A stretch of DNA of 7,872 nucleotides from NCBI GenBank assembly GCA_031289575.1, contig JAITPE010000014.1, positions 1 through 7,872 of the forward strand. The letters run 5' to 3'. The translations under genes and the position numbers were made by a program. This DNA is from Spirochaetia bacterium. GTDB taxonomy: Bacteria > Spirochaetota > UBA4802 > UBA5550. The notes under the pieces were generated by a model that saw only the letters and a program-made list of their open reading frames with translations, made no database searches and was not told the origin of the DNA. Shown piece by piece: positions 1-6,076 of this stretch (position 1 is its first letter; the number at the start of each line of letters is the position of its first letter).

Positions 1-1
1 G

Positions 2-232
2 AGGAACGACATCTTGCTTTTTTCGGAATCCCAAGGACGCATTCTCGTATCGGTTGCGGCGGAGCGCGCGGATGAGTTTGAGTCGCGCTTCGAAGGCCTG
101 CCCTTAGTCCGCGCAGGTACGGTTACAAACAGCGGCAGAATCGAACTGCGCGGAACAGGCGGAGACGTAATCATCAATGCCGGTTTGGATGAATTGGGAA
201 AGTCTTACAGAGGAGTTTTCGAGGGATTTTGA
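2..232 (+). CDS. purL: Phosphoribosylformylglycinamidine synthase subunit PurL, C-terminal end only (5' truncated by window)
   Basis: The window opens inside this gene. The frame is open from base 2 (R-N-D-I-L-L-F-S-E-S-Q-G-R...) to TGA at 230-232, giving about 76 residues. The LFSESQGR motif followed by a short alpha/beta stretch (ILVSVAAERADEF ... RAGTV ... GGDVIINAGLDEL) is the typical C-terminal tail of PurL, where the SESQGR segment belongs to the last AIR-synthase-like C domain. PurL is the large cytoplasmic subunit that converts FGAR, ATP and ammonia to FGAM in de novo purine synthesis. The next gene is its glutaminase partner purQ, starting one base after this stop, so the two are translationally linked. 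A TTG at base 14 is internal and not a start. The identity rests on the short tail plus the purQ neighbour. Confidence 0.88.
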   Translation, partial: RNDILLFSESQGRILVSVAAERADEFESRFEGLPLVRAGTVTNSGRIELRGTGGDVIINAGLDELGKSYRGVFEGF

Positions 233-233
233 T

Positions 234-1040
234 ATGGTACGCCCAAAAGCGTTAGCGCTTACAGGATACGGAATAAACTGCGACGAGGAAACCCGCTACG
301 CCTTTAACTACGCGGGCGCCGAGTGCTCTATTGTGCATGTGAATGATCTCATAGCGTCGCCCTCCATGCTGAAGAATTTTCAGATATTTGTTTTCCCCGG
401 AGGATTTTCTTATGGAGACGACACAGGCAGCGGCAAAGCCCTTGCCAACAGAATAAAAAATAATCTCTTTGACGAAATAAAGGAATTTACAGAACGTGAT
501 ACGCTGATGCTTGGAATATGCAACGGGTTTCAGGTGATGGTGAACTTGGGCGTGCTTCCAAATATATCCGGCGACTGGCAGCCCGGGGCGGCGCTGCTTA
601 ACAACAGCACGTTTCGGTATCAGTGCCGCTGGGTCGAGCTTGCTGTTGAAAAGGGCAGCCCGTCGGTTTTTCTCAAAGGCATTGACTCGCTTCATATTCC
701 GGTCGCTCACGGTGAGGGCAATTTTTACGCTCCGCCGAATGTAATATCGGCCATTGAGGAAAATAAATTGGCTGCAATGCGTTATTCATTGCCGGGCGGC
801 GGGCTTGCCCGCGGAGAATTTCCGGCGAATCCCAACGGCTCAATAAACGATATAGCGTCGCTTTGCGACAAAACAGGACGCATCTTCGGCATGATGCCGC
901 ACCCCGAGCGCGGAATGTTCTTCAACCAGAGAGACGACTGGAGCCTTCTTCGCGAGGACTGCCGCAGAAGGGGTGAAGAGATTCCTGTTGAAAGCTGCGG
1001 GATGATGATTTTCAGGAACGCGGCGGCTTTTTTCAATTGA
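234..1040 (+). CDS. purQ: Phosphoribosylformylglycinamidine synthase subunit PurQ (glutamine amidotransferase), long form
   Basis: This 268-residue protein is a class I glutamine amidotransferase. Visible motifs are GYGINCDEET (residues 11-20), FVFPGGFSYGDD (52-63), the nucleophile elbow LGICNGFQ with Cys96, and HPER with His223 and Glu225, which complete the Cys-His-Glu triad. It releases ammonia from glutamine and passes it to PurL to make FGAM. The ATG at 234 was chosen because it follows the purL stop by one base and has GAGG at 221-224 nine bases upstream; an in-frame ATG at 177 would overlap purL and add 19 residues that do not look like PurQ. At 268 residues it exceeds the common 220-235 residue PurQ of the PurS-containing system. 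The extra length (about 184-208 and the C-terminus) fits the longer PurQ class known in several phyla. The gene lies 31 bp before the DAHP synthase gene. Confidence 0.95.
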   Translation: MVRPKALALTGYGINCDEETRYAFNYAGAECSIVHVNDLIASPSMLKNFQIFVFPGGFSYGDDTGSGKALANRIKNNLFDEIKEFTERDTLMLGICNGFQVMVNLGVLPNISGDWQPGAALLNNSTFRYQCRWVELAVEKGSPSVFLKGIDSLHIPVAHGEGNFYAPPNVISAIEENKLAAMRYSLPGGGLARGEFPANPNGSINDIASLCDKTGRIFGMMPHPERGMFFNQRDDWSLLREDCRRRGEEIPVESCGMMIFRNAAAFFN

Positions 1041-1053
1041 CCGGCCGGTTAAT
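1036..1053. repeat. 18-bp near-perfect palindrome over the purQ stop codon
   Basis: ATTGACCGGCCGGTTAAT is an inverted repeat around the perfect 10-mer ACCGGCCGGT (1040-1049). Its only mismatch is a G/T pair that would be a G-U wobble in RNA. It covers the purQ TGA (1038-1040). In RNA it could form a 7-bp stem with a GGCC loop, but no T-run follows, so it is not a normal intrinsic terminator. A function as a protein-binding site or an RNA-processing hairpin is only inference. Confidence 0.45.
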
Positions 1054-1071
1054 AAAACAGAGAGGTAAAAG

Positions 1072-2103
1072 ATGAGCTTTATATGCAAAAGAAAACTTCC
1101 GAACTCCGATGAGCTTCGCCAGAAGTATCCTTTTAAAGAAGAACTTATAGCCGCGAAGGCCAAGCGCGATAACGAGATAAAAGATATTTTCATGGGCATG
1201 GACAACAGGCTTATTCTTATAATAGGGCCCTGTTCCGCGCACCAGGAGGACGCGGTCAGCGAATACGTGCGGCGGCTTGCCCGCGTCCAGCAGGAGGTTG
1301 CCGATAAAATCCTCATCATCCCGCGTCTGTATACCAACAAGCCGAGAACAACAGGTTTGGGATATAAGGGAATGCTTCATCAGCCCGATTTGAATAAAGA
1401 TTCTGATATGGTTGCCGGCCTTGAGGCTATAAGGCATATGCACATAAGGATTTTTGACGAGTCGAGACTTGCCGCCGCGGACGAGATGCTTTACCCGGAG
1501 AATTACCCGTACTTGTCCGATTTGCTTTCGTATGTGGCGATAGGCGCGCGCTCCGTTGAAAACCAGCAGCACAGGCTTACGGTCAGCGGTTTTGATATAC
1601 CTGTGGGTATGAAGAATCCGACATCCGGAGATCTGGGTGTAATGTTTGATTCCATATTGGCCGCACAGTCGTCGCATGTGTTTGTGTATAACGGCTGGGA
1701 GGTCGAGACCGAGGGCAACAATTTGACACACGCGGTGCTGCGCGGCGCGGTTGACAAGGACGGCAAGTATCACCCCAATTATCATTACGAATCGCTCATA
1801 AAGGCGGCCGAAATATACAGAGAGCGCGGGCTTGTCAATCCGGCAATTATTGTGGATACGAACCACGCCAATTCGGGCAAGCTGTTTTACGAGCAGCCGA
1901 GGATCGCGCGGGAAGTTATGCACAGCCGAAAACATTCCGATTCGCTGAAGGGCGTTATCAAGGGGCTGATGATCGAAAGCTATCTGCTTGAGGGAATGCA
2001 GCATGCCAATGGAAACGAGTTTGGGAAATCCATAACCGACCCATGCTTGGGATGGGATGCCTCGGAGAGGCTGATCTATGACTTGGCGGAGATGTCGGAT
2101 TAG
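1072..2103 (+). CDS. aroF: 3-deoxy-7-phosphoheptulonate (DAHP) synthase, class I, AroG/AroF/AroH type
   Basis: The protein has 343 residues, close to the roughly 350 of E. coli AroG. It condenses phosphoenolpyruvate and erythrose-4-phosphate to DAHP, the first step of the shikimate pathway, in the cytoplasm. All catalytic landmarks of the family are present. The metal ligands are Cys54 in IGPCSAH, His265 in DTNHANSGK, Glu302 in IESYLLEG and Asp323 in SITDPCLGWD. PEP/phosphate contacts are Arg85 and Lys90 in the RLYTNKPRTT stretch, Arg168 in ENQQHR, Lys181 in GMKNPTSGD and Arg224 in VLRG. The ATG at 1072 has AGAGG (1061-1065) six bases upstream. It is in line with purQ, suggesting co-transcription. 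The symbol aroF is generic: the sequence alone does not show which aromatic amino acid, if any, inhibits it. The long open frame on the opposite strand is a shadow. Confidence 0.95.
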   Translation: MSFICKRKLPNSDELRQKYPFKEELIAAKAKRDNEIKDIFMGMDNRLILIIGPCSAHQEDAVSEYVRRLARVQQEVADKILIIPRLYTNKPRTTGLGYKGMLHQPDLNKDSDMVAGLEAIRHMHIRIFDESRLAAADEMLYPENYPYLSDLLSYVAIGARSVENQQHRLTVSGFDIPVGMKNPTSGDLGVMFDSILAAQSSHVFVYNGWEVETEGNNLTHAVLRGAVDKDGKYHPNYHYESLIKAAEIYRERGLVNPAIIVDTNHANSGKLFYEQPRIAREVMHSRKHSDSLKGVIKGLMIESYLLEGMQHANGNEFGKSITDPCLGWDASERLIYDLAEMSD

Positions 2104-2161
2104 AGGCAAAAACTGTTGAAGACAGCGGCAAAATAAAACATGCCATAAGGAGAGGTTCAAA

Positions 2162-3229
2162 ATGATTGAGAAAATGTCAGTCAAAAACTTTCGCGGCTTG
2201 GCAAACGTCGCTTTGTCGTTCGCGCCTTTTACGCTCATTGGTGGGGCAAACAATGTTGGGAAAACATCTGTCTTGGAAGCGGTGTTTTTGCTCTACGGGC
2301 ACCGTTCCCCGTTAGTATTTCAGCAATTACGTTCATTCCGTAACGCTTCTGCGCCTGTCGCAGAAGCGCGCGAATTATGGGAGAACATATTTAATGATTA
2401 CGACCTGAGCAAATACCTGAGTATCTCTGCCGTTCGCGATAAGAATAGCGAATCGTTAGAAGTTTACCGTGACGACAGCTATGACATAGCCGGGGAATTA
2501 ACCCAGATTCCTCAAGATGCAAAATTGCCTACAAGTTCTTTGGGGCTTTCTTATCCATTGAAAGTCCTTTATAAATACGGCAAAAAAGAAACACAGTTTC
2601 ATCTGGCAATAAACACGGATGCTATGGGAACAAATATTTTTGCAAGAGGGAACAATAATAGTCCTGCCGCAAATATAGGCAATATTCCTACTGTGACATT
2701 TTCGAGCGACAGATTGCTAAACACGCCACATTTGTATGACTTGCTCGGCAAGATAAGCCGTAACAAGCAAAAGGACAAAGCTGTCAATGTATTGAAAGAT
2801 ATTGACGGTAGAATAAATGATATAGTCCTCGGCGAGAAGCAACAGATATACCTTGATGTTACAGGTTTGATTGAAATGATACCGCTTACATTTATGGGGA
2901 CAGGTGTATCTAATGTCCTGTATTGGACAGCACTCGCTCTCAGCGATTCAGCAAAAATAATATTGATTGATGAGATTGAAAATGGAATTCACTATAGTTC
3001 TATGCAATCTGTAATGGAAAAACTATGCGATATTGGCGAAAGACATGATTGCCAAATCATTGCTACAACACATAGCATTGATTGCGTGAGGTCTTTCTCG
3101 AAATGTTCAGAGAAGCGAATCAGCTATATAAGATTAGAACGTAGCCTTGAGACAGGCGAGGTTTCCCCTGTTGTCATAGATGCACAACTTCTGCCTGAAA
3201 TGCTTGAGTCGGATTGGGAGGTGCGGTAA
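2162..3229 (+). CDS. AAA/ABC-type ATPase of the OLD-like (AAA_15/AAA_21) family, ATPase half of a two-gene module
   Basis: The protein has 355 residues. The N-terminus MIEKMSVKNFRGL is the usual opening of SMC/RecF/OLD-like ATPases. It is followed by Walker A GANNVGKT (residues 28-35, Lys34/Thr35), a divergent middle (about 50-235), a signature-like MGTGVSN segment (245-251), Walker B IILIDEIENGIH (266-277, Asp270/Glu271) and the switch-histidine segment ATTHS (His304). This order matches single-chain ABC ATPases that dimerise head to tail and bind ATP at the interface, as in OLD nucleases, GajA and AriA. No nuclease domain is fused; the next gene, 2 bp downstream, supplies a TOPRIM-like protein. 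The ATG at 2162 has AAGGAG (2147-2152) nine bases upstream. Codon choice and base composition are visibly more AT-rich than in the flanking DAHP synthase gene, suggesting acquisition by transfer. A defence role is inferred from family and context, not shown. Confidence 0.85.
   Translation: MIEKMSVKNFRGLANVALSFAPFTLIGGANNVGKTSVLEAVFLLYGHRSPLVFQQLRSFRNASAPVAEARELWENIFNDYDLSKYLSISAVRDKNSESLEVYRDDSYDIAGELTQIPQDAKLPTSSLGLSYPLKVLYKYGKKETQFHLAINTDAMGTNIFARGNNNSPAANIGNIPTVTFSSDRLLNTPHLYDLLGKISRNKQKDKAVNVLKDIDGRINDIVLGEKQQIYLDVTGLIEMIPLTFMGTGVSNVLYWTALALSDSAKIILIDEIENGIHYSSMQSVMEKLCDIGERHDCQIIATTHSIDCVRSFSKCSEKRISYIRLERSLETGEVSPVVIDAQLLPEMLESDWEVR
3216..3221 (+). promoter_or_regulatory. Shine-Dalgarno site fixing the start of the TOPRIM-like gene
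   Basis: GGGAGG lies inside the last codons of the ATPase gene, ten bases before ATG 3232. It decides the start: a TTG at 3214 would overlap this site and has no ribosome-binding site of its own. The arrangement implies coupled translation of the two proteins. Confidence 0.75.
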
Positions 3230-3231
3230 AT

Positions 3232-3891
3232 ATGACTACCCAAAATGATTATTCCAAACGTCCGGTATGGTTATTGTGCGAGGGAAATGACTGCTATTTT
3301 TTCTTTATGAGAGTTTTAGAAAAACTCGAAATGCTGAATGTGTACTGCCTTGATGTGAAAGGCATAAACGACAGAGATTTGTTCAGGGGGGTTATTAAAA
3401 AAACAAACTATAACAATACAAAAGTGATTGTTTATGTACGAGACGCTGAGTATGAATCTGTAGATGGCGCGGTCAATTACGAGTCAGTAATAAAGTCTAT
3501 CAAATCACGATTTGCGAGTATTGACCTGTCCGTAGGGGACAAGCCTATCGAATTGACTTATACCGGAAGAAAACAAGCTGGGTATATTATCCTTACGAAC
3601 AATGATGGTAATGTTGGCACGCTTGAGGACTTATGCCTCTCTATAGCGGTTGATAACGATGCGGTTGATGATGCCGTATCAACCGTAGATTACGTTAATG
3701 ATAAACGTAATGGTAAAGTACTTAAACATGCTCATAAGCGCAAACTACATATAGCGTTTGCGCTAAATGGAAAAGAGAAAATGGTGGGTGCAAAAACAGG
3801 CGAGGCTGTTACGAATGGAGGACTCAATTTAGACCACGACCGATTTAAGTCTATCAGGAAATTTCTAACGCTAATTAACGAATGCCCTTGA
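3232..3891 (+). CDS. DUF3226-type TOPRIM-like protein, partner of the upstream ATPase
   Basis: The protein has 219 residues. The first block, VWLLCEGNDCYFF (12-24), carries the TOPRIM-like acidic residue Glu17. The second, VIVYVRDAEYE (65-75), carries Asp71 and Glu73 where TOPRIM proteins have DxD. These are followed by GTLEDLCL (129-136) and the C-terminal block K-x-H-x-A-F-A-L ... VGAKTGEA ... LDHDRFKSIRKFL (about 171-212). From memory this block order is that of DUF3226, a small family with a TOPRIM-like fold and no firmly established activity; metal-dependent cleavage of nucleic acid is the expected role by analogy. The gene starts 2 bp after the ATPase stop and is read in the same direction, so the two probably form one complex, like a split OLD/GajA nuclease. 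It has the same AT-rich composition as the ATPase gene. A related family such as DUF4435 or RloB is less likely given GTLEDLCL. Confidence 0.8.
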   Translation: MTTQNDYSKRPVWLLCEGNDCYFFFMRVLEKLEMLNVYCLDVKGINDRDLFRGVIKKTNYNNTKVIVYVRDAEYESVDGAVNYESVIKSIKSRFASIDLSVGDKPIELTYTGRKQAGYIILTNNDGNVGTLEDLCLSIAVDNDAVDDAVSTVDYVNDKRNGKVLKHAHKRKLHIAFALNGKEKMVGAKTGEAVTNGGLNLDHDRFKSIRKFLTLINECP

Positions 3892-3964
3892 ACATAATTT
3901 GCTGCCGCCGATTTATTCTTGACTGTATTTTCTTTTGATTTAGACAGGATAAAAATTATATTTA

Positions 3965-3971
3965 ACGGAGG
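3965..3971 (+). promoter_or_regulatory. Shine-Dalgarno site of the exported nitroreductase
   Basis: ACGGAGG lies four bases before ATG 3976. It favours this start over the in-frame TTG at 3919, which would put 19 polar and charged residues in front of the signal peptide. Confidence 0.7.
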
Positions 3972-3975
3972 TTTT

Positions 3976-4617
3976 ATGAAACCAAAAACTATTCTCTCAT
4001 TGGCCATCACACTTATTTTTGCCGGCTCAATCTTCGCGGCGGATGAACTCAAAAGTATTACACTGCCTAAGGTTAATATCAAAAAGACATCCTTGGTAGA
4101 CGCGCTCACAAAAAGGGTAAGCACCCGCGAGTTCGCGGACAAAGAAATCAGCCTGCAGGATTTGTCCAATGTCCTATGGGCCGCCGCCGGAATCAACAGG
4201 CCGGAGAACGGCTACAGAACATATCCGTCGGCAATGGGAAAGCAGAGCATTTCGGTATATGCTATAACGAAAGAAGGCGTATACATCTATGATCACACAA
4301 AGCACACTCTCGAGCCTGTAGCGGCCGGAGACTTCAGGGCAAAGGCCGGCGCGCAGGGCTTTGTGGCGACATCTCCGCTCAATCTCATATATGTTTCCGA
4401 TACATCAAAGTTTGACGGTTCGGCCGCGGACAAAAGGGCTCTTGCCAATTTTGACGCGGGGCACTGTTCCGAGAATGTTTACCTCTACTGCGCGGCCGCC
4501 GGAATAGGAACCGTAATCAGGGCGTCGATAGACACAGCCGCGCTTGCGAAGGTTCTTAAATTAGGCAAAAACGACCTCATCGTAGGCGGACAAACTGTAG
4601 GTTATTTCGCAAAATAA
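3976..4617 (+). CDS. Exported nitroreductase-family flavoprotein (SagB/ThcOx-like)
   Basis: The protein has 213 residues. The N-terminus (MKPK, then a hydrophobic run from residue 5 to about 20, then FAADE) is a Sec-type signal peptide with probable cleavage near Ala21. No lipobox Cys is seen, so a soluble periplasmic or outer-surface enzyme is expected. The mature part is a compact nitroreductase fold: KRVSTREF (47-53), where the Arg and Ser normally contact FMN phosphate, then LSNVLWAAAGINR (63-75), RTYPSA (81-86), and AAAGIGTVIRASID (173-186) near the C-terminus. Family members are FMN-dependent oxidoreductases acting on quinones, nitroaromatics or peptide-derived heterocycles; the substrate here is unknown. 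The gene is 84 bp from the ATPase/TOPRIM unit, returns to the GC-richer composition of the chromosome, and is followed by a strong hairpin terminator. No maturation or peptide genes are adjacent, so a SagB-like role in peptide modification is not supported. Confidence 0.85.
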   Translation: MKPKTILSLAITLIFAGSIFAADELKSITLPKVNIKKTSLVDALTKRVSTREFADKEISLQDLSNVLWAAAGINRPENGYRTYPSAMGKQSISVYAITKEGVYIYDHTKHTLEPVAAGDFRAKAGAQGFVATSPLNLIYVSDTSKFDGSAADKRALANFDAGHCSENVYLYCAAAGIGTVIRASIDTAALAKVLKLGKNDLIVGGQTVGYFAK

Positions 4618-4624
4618 CCGGCAT

Positions 4625-4654
4625 ATATAAGGAGGGCAAAAGCCCTCCTTATAT
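4625..4654. terminator. Bidirectional intrinsic terminator between convergent genes
   Basis: The stem ATATAAGGAGGGC (4625-4637) pairs perfectly over 13 bp with GCCCTCCTTATAT (4642-4654) around an AAAA loop. It lies 7 bp after the nitroreductase stop and touches the last base of the ndk stop codon on the other strand. The GC-rich core flanked by A/T pairs gives U-rich 3' arms on both strands, so it can end transcription from both sides. Confidence 0.85.
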
Positions 4655-5136
4655 TAATTGATTGTGTGCCTGTCGTGAACACCCTCATATGAGTAGAACT
4701 CAGAAGGTTTAAACCATAACTCAAGTTCCCTTGCCGCGTCATTAGCATCGGCCGACGCGTGGATTACGTTCTTTACGCCGATACCTTTTTCATCCGCGTG
4801 TCCGTAGCTCACATGTGTGTAATCTCCGCGGATTGTTCCCGGAGCGGCGGCCTTTGGTTCCGTAGCGCCTACCATTTTGCGTACAACGGCAATTGCGTCA
4901 ACGCCCTCAAGAGCCATCGCCACAACGGGCCCCATCGTAATCATGGCCTCGAGTCCCTTGTAGAAATTTTTGCCTACATGCTCGGCATAGTGCTTTTTGG
5001 AAAACTCGGCGTCTACCTTCACCATTTTCATTGCGGTGATCTTGAGGCCGACCTTCTCAAAGCGGGTAATAATCTCTCCGACTAATCCCCTCTCAACTCC
5101 GTCCGGCTTGACCAGAACAAGTGTTTTTTCTATCAT
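4654..5136 (-). CDS. ndk: Nucleoside diphosphate kinase, variant with an insertion before the active-site histidine
   Basis: The protein has 160 residues. NDK transfers the gamma phosphate from ATP to other NDPs through a phosphohistidine, balancing cytoplasmic NTP and dNTP pools. The sequence shows ETLVLVKPDGVERG-type opening (KTLVLVKPDGVERG, Lys10), the MVGATEP loop (88-94), PGTIRGDY (99-106) and NVIHASAD with catalytic His126. Bacterial NDKs are usually about 140 residues; here some ten extra residues (within about 107-121, THVSYGHADEKGIGV) separate RGDY from NVIHASAD, and the C-terminus is longer. Longer forms of this kind occur in archaea and in several uncultured bacterial phyla. The start at 5136 has AAGGAA (5148-5143) six bases upstream. 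It lies 55 bp downstream of the flavoprotein gene and its stop abuts the shared terminator. Confidence 0.96.
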   Translation of the reverse strand: MIEKTLVLVKPDGVERGLVGEIITRFEKVGLKITAMKMVKVDAEFSKKHYAEHVGKNFYKGLEAMITMGPVVAMALEGVDAIAVVRKMVGATEPKAAAPGTIRGDYTHVSYGHADEKGIGVKNVIHASADANDAARELELWFKPSEFYSYEGVHDRHTIN

Positions 5137-5171
5137 TGTCAGTTCCTTCTTTTATTTTGTATTTTACAAGA

Positions 5172-5195
5172 TTGATTCGGTCTTTCCTGAATCAA
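5172..5195 (-). other. Intergenic hairpin between the flavoprotein gene and ndk
   Basis: TTGATTC (5195-5189 on the minus strand) can pair with GAATCAA (5178-5172), extended by GG/CC with a one-base bulge around a five-base loop. It overlaps the flavoprotein stop codon. The bases after it on the minus strand (TCTTGTAAAATAC) contain no clean U-run, so it may be a weak terminator or an RNA-processing or stability hairpin. Confidence 0.4.
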
Positions 5196-6046
5196 GCGCT
5201 TTTTTCAGGGCGCACCCAGAAGTCCACATCGGCGTATTTGGCCTGCAGCTCTTTAATCTTATGCCTTGTATCTAAGAATAGCTGTTTCATTTTGGCAAGA
5301 TAATCGGCGTGTGATTTAAAATCCTCAAGGCTAAAGTTATAATCTTTATTATTCGGATCATAGTCAAGGCCGTACTTGCCGTCCTTGTTTTCTATAGTTC
5401 CGACTCCGTGGCAGACAGTACATTTCCAGCTTCCATCCTCCATGAGGGTGATGGCACGGCTTGTGCAATAGGGACAGGTTATTTCTCCATCAGTCTGATA
5501 CGGTTTTTCCGGAGGATTCTCGATGGAAGCCGCAAGCCGGTGAAGCGCCCTGAGATTATCGCCCTGAACCGAGTCCCCGGGATTTGCCGTAAGTATGATT
5601 TGTGAATCCACAATATCAAGATGCAATTTGCGCGCGAAGATCACCATGTTCTCTTTAAGCAGTCCATCGCTGCCCGGGCGCCCGTATGAGCCAATAAAGA
5701 CACAGTCCTTACCTTTAAAATCATCGTAGTTGTTTACAATTGACAGGAACCTGTCCAGCGTAACCTTCATAGCCGTATGGCCGCCGAGGTAATAGGCTGG
5801 CGCGCCTATTACAATCTTATCGGAACGGCGGACATGTTCGAGAAAAAACTCAAGGTCATCATTGAGCCTGCACTTTTTATCCGCGGGTATGCATGAATAG
5901 CAGGCCGTGCAGTATTCCAAGTCCAGCTCGTTTAGGCGGATCATTTCCCTTTCCCATGATTCGGGAAGCCGCATAAGAATTTCCTTAACCGCAAGCTCCG
6001 AGTTTCCGGCTTTGCGCGGCGATGAGACAATTCCAAGTACTTTCAT
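5192..6046 (-). CDS. Iron-sulfur flavoprotein (Isf-like, flavodoxin fold) with a C-terminal zinc ribbon
   Basis: The protein has 284 residues. The opening MKVLGIVSSPRKAGNSE is the FMN-phosphate loop of the NADPH-dependent FMN reductase/flavodoxin-like superfamily. It is followed by a compact Cys cluster, C46-x2-C49-x2-C52-x6-C59, which fits the C-x2-C-x2-C-x4-7-C motif that binds [4Fe-4S] in archaeal Isf. GAPAYYLGGHTAMKVTLDR (81-99) and FIGSYGRPGSDG (117-128) are the other flavin-contact loops. Beyond the flavodoxin domain, C191-x2-C194 and C209-x2-C212 form a zinc-ribbon or rubredoxin-like knuckle, then a charged tail follows to residue 284. Isf proteins move electrons between ferredoxin and small acceptors such as peroxide or O2; the role here is inferred. 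The start at 6046 has GGAGG (6057-6053) six bases upstream. It lies between tRNA-Arg and ndk on the same strand. Confidence 0.85.
   Translation of the reverse strand: MKVLGIVSSPRKAGNSELAVKEILMRLPESWEREMIRLNELDLEYCTACYSCIPADKKCRLNDDLEFFLEHVRRSDKIVIGAPAYYLGGHTAMKVTLDRFLSIVNNYDDFKGKDCVFIGSYGRPGSDGLLKENMVIFARKLHLDIVDSQIILTANPGDSVQGDNLRALHRLAASIENPPEKPYQTDGEITCPYCTSRAITLMEDGSWKCTVCHGVGTIENKDGKYGLDYDPNNKDYNFSLEDFKSHADYLAKMKQLFLDTRHKIKELQAKYADVDFWVRPEKSA
5221..5239. repeat. 19-bp repeat, copy 1 (inside the 3' end of the flavoprotein gene)
   Basis: AGTCCACATCGGCGTATTT here matches 6077-6095 at 18 of 19 bases in the same orientation. In this copy it encodes the KYADVD segment near the flavoprotein C-terminus (residues 270-275). 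Confidence 0.6.
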
Positions 6047-6076
6047 ATTCTTCCTCCAAAATTAATTTACGGACGC

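Noticed and set aside
177..233. Upstream in-frame start giving a 287-residue PurQ
   Set aside because: It would overlap the end of purL by over 50 bases and add residues unlike PurQ; ATG 234 has a ribosome-binding site and sits directly after the purL stop.
2104..2161. Promoter-like TTGAAG and TAAAAC boxes before the ATPase gene
   Set aside because: The spacer is only 12 bases, too short for a sigma-70 promoter; no independent promoter for the pair could be supported.
1033..2253. Open frame of 406 codons on the minus strand
   Set aside because: It lies opposite the DAHP synthase gene, which keeps every catalytic residue and a good ribosome-binding site. The antisense product is rich in Arg, His and Leu with no recognisable domain, as expected for the mirror of GC-biased codons.
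3919..3975. Longer nitroreductase start at TTG 3919, and the same TTGACT read as a -35 box
   Set aside because: As a start it would place polar residues before a clear signal peptide and has no ribosome-binding site. As a promoter no good -10 box lies 16-18 bases downstream (TAGACA is poor), so none is called.
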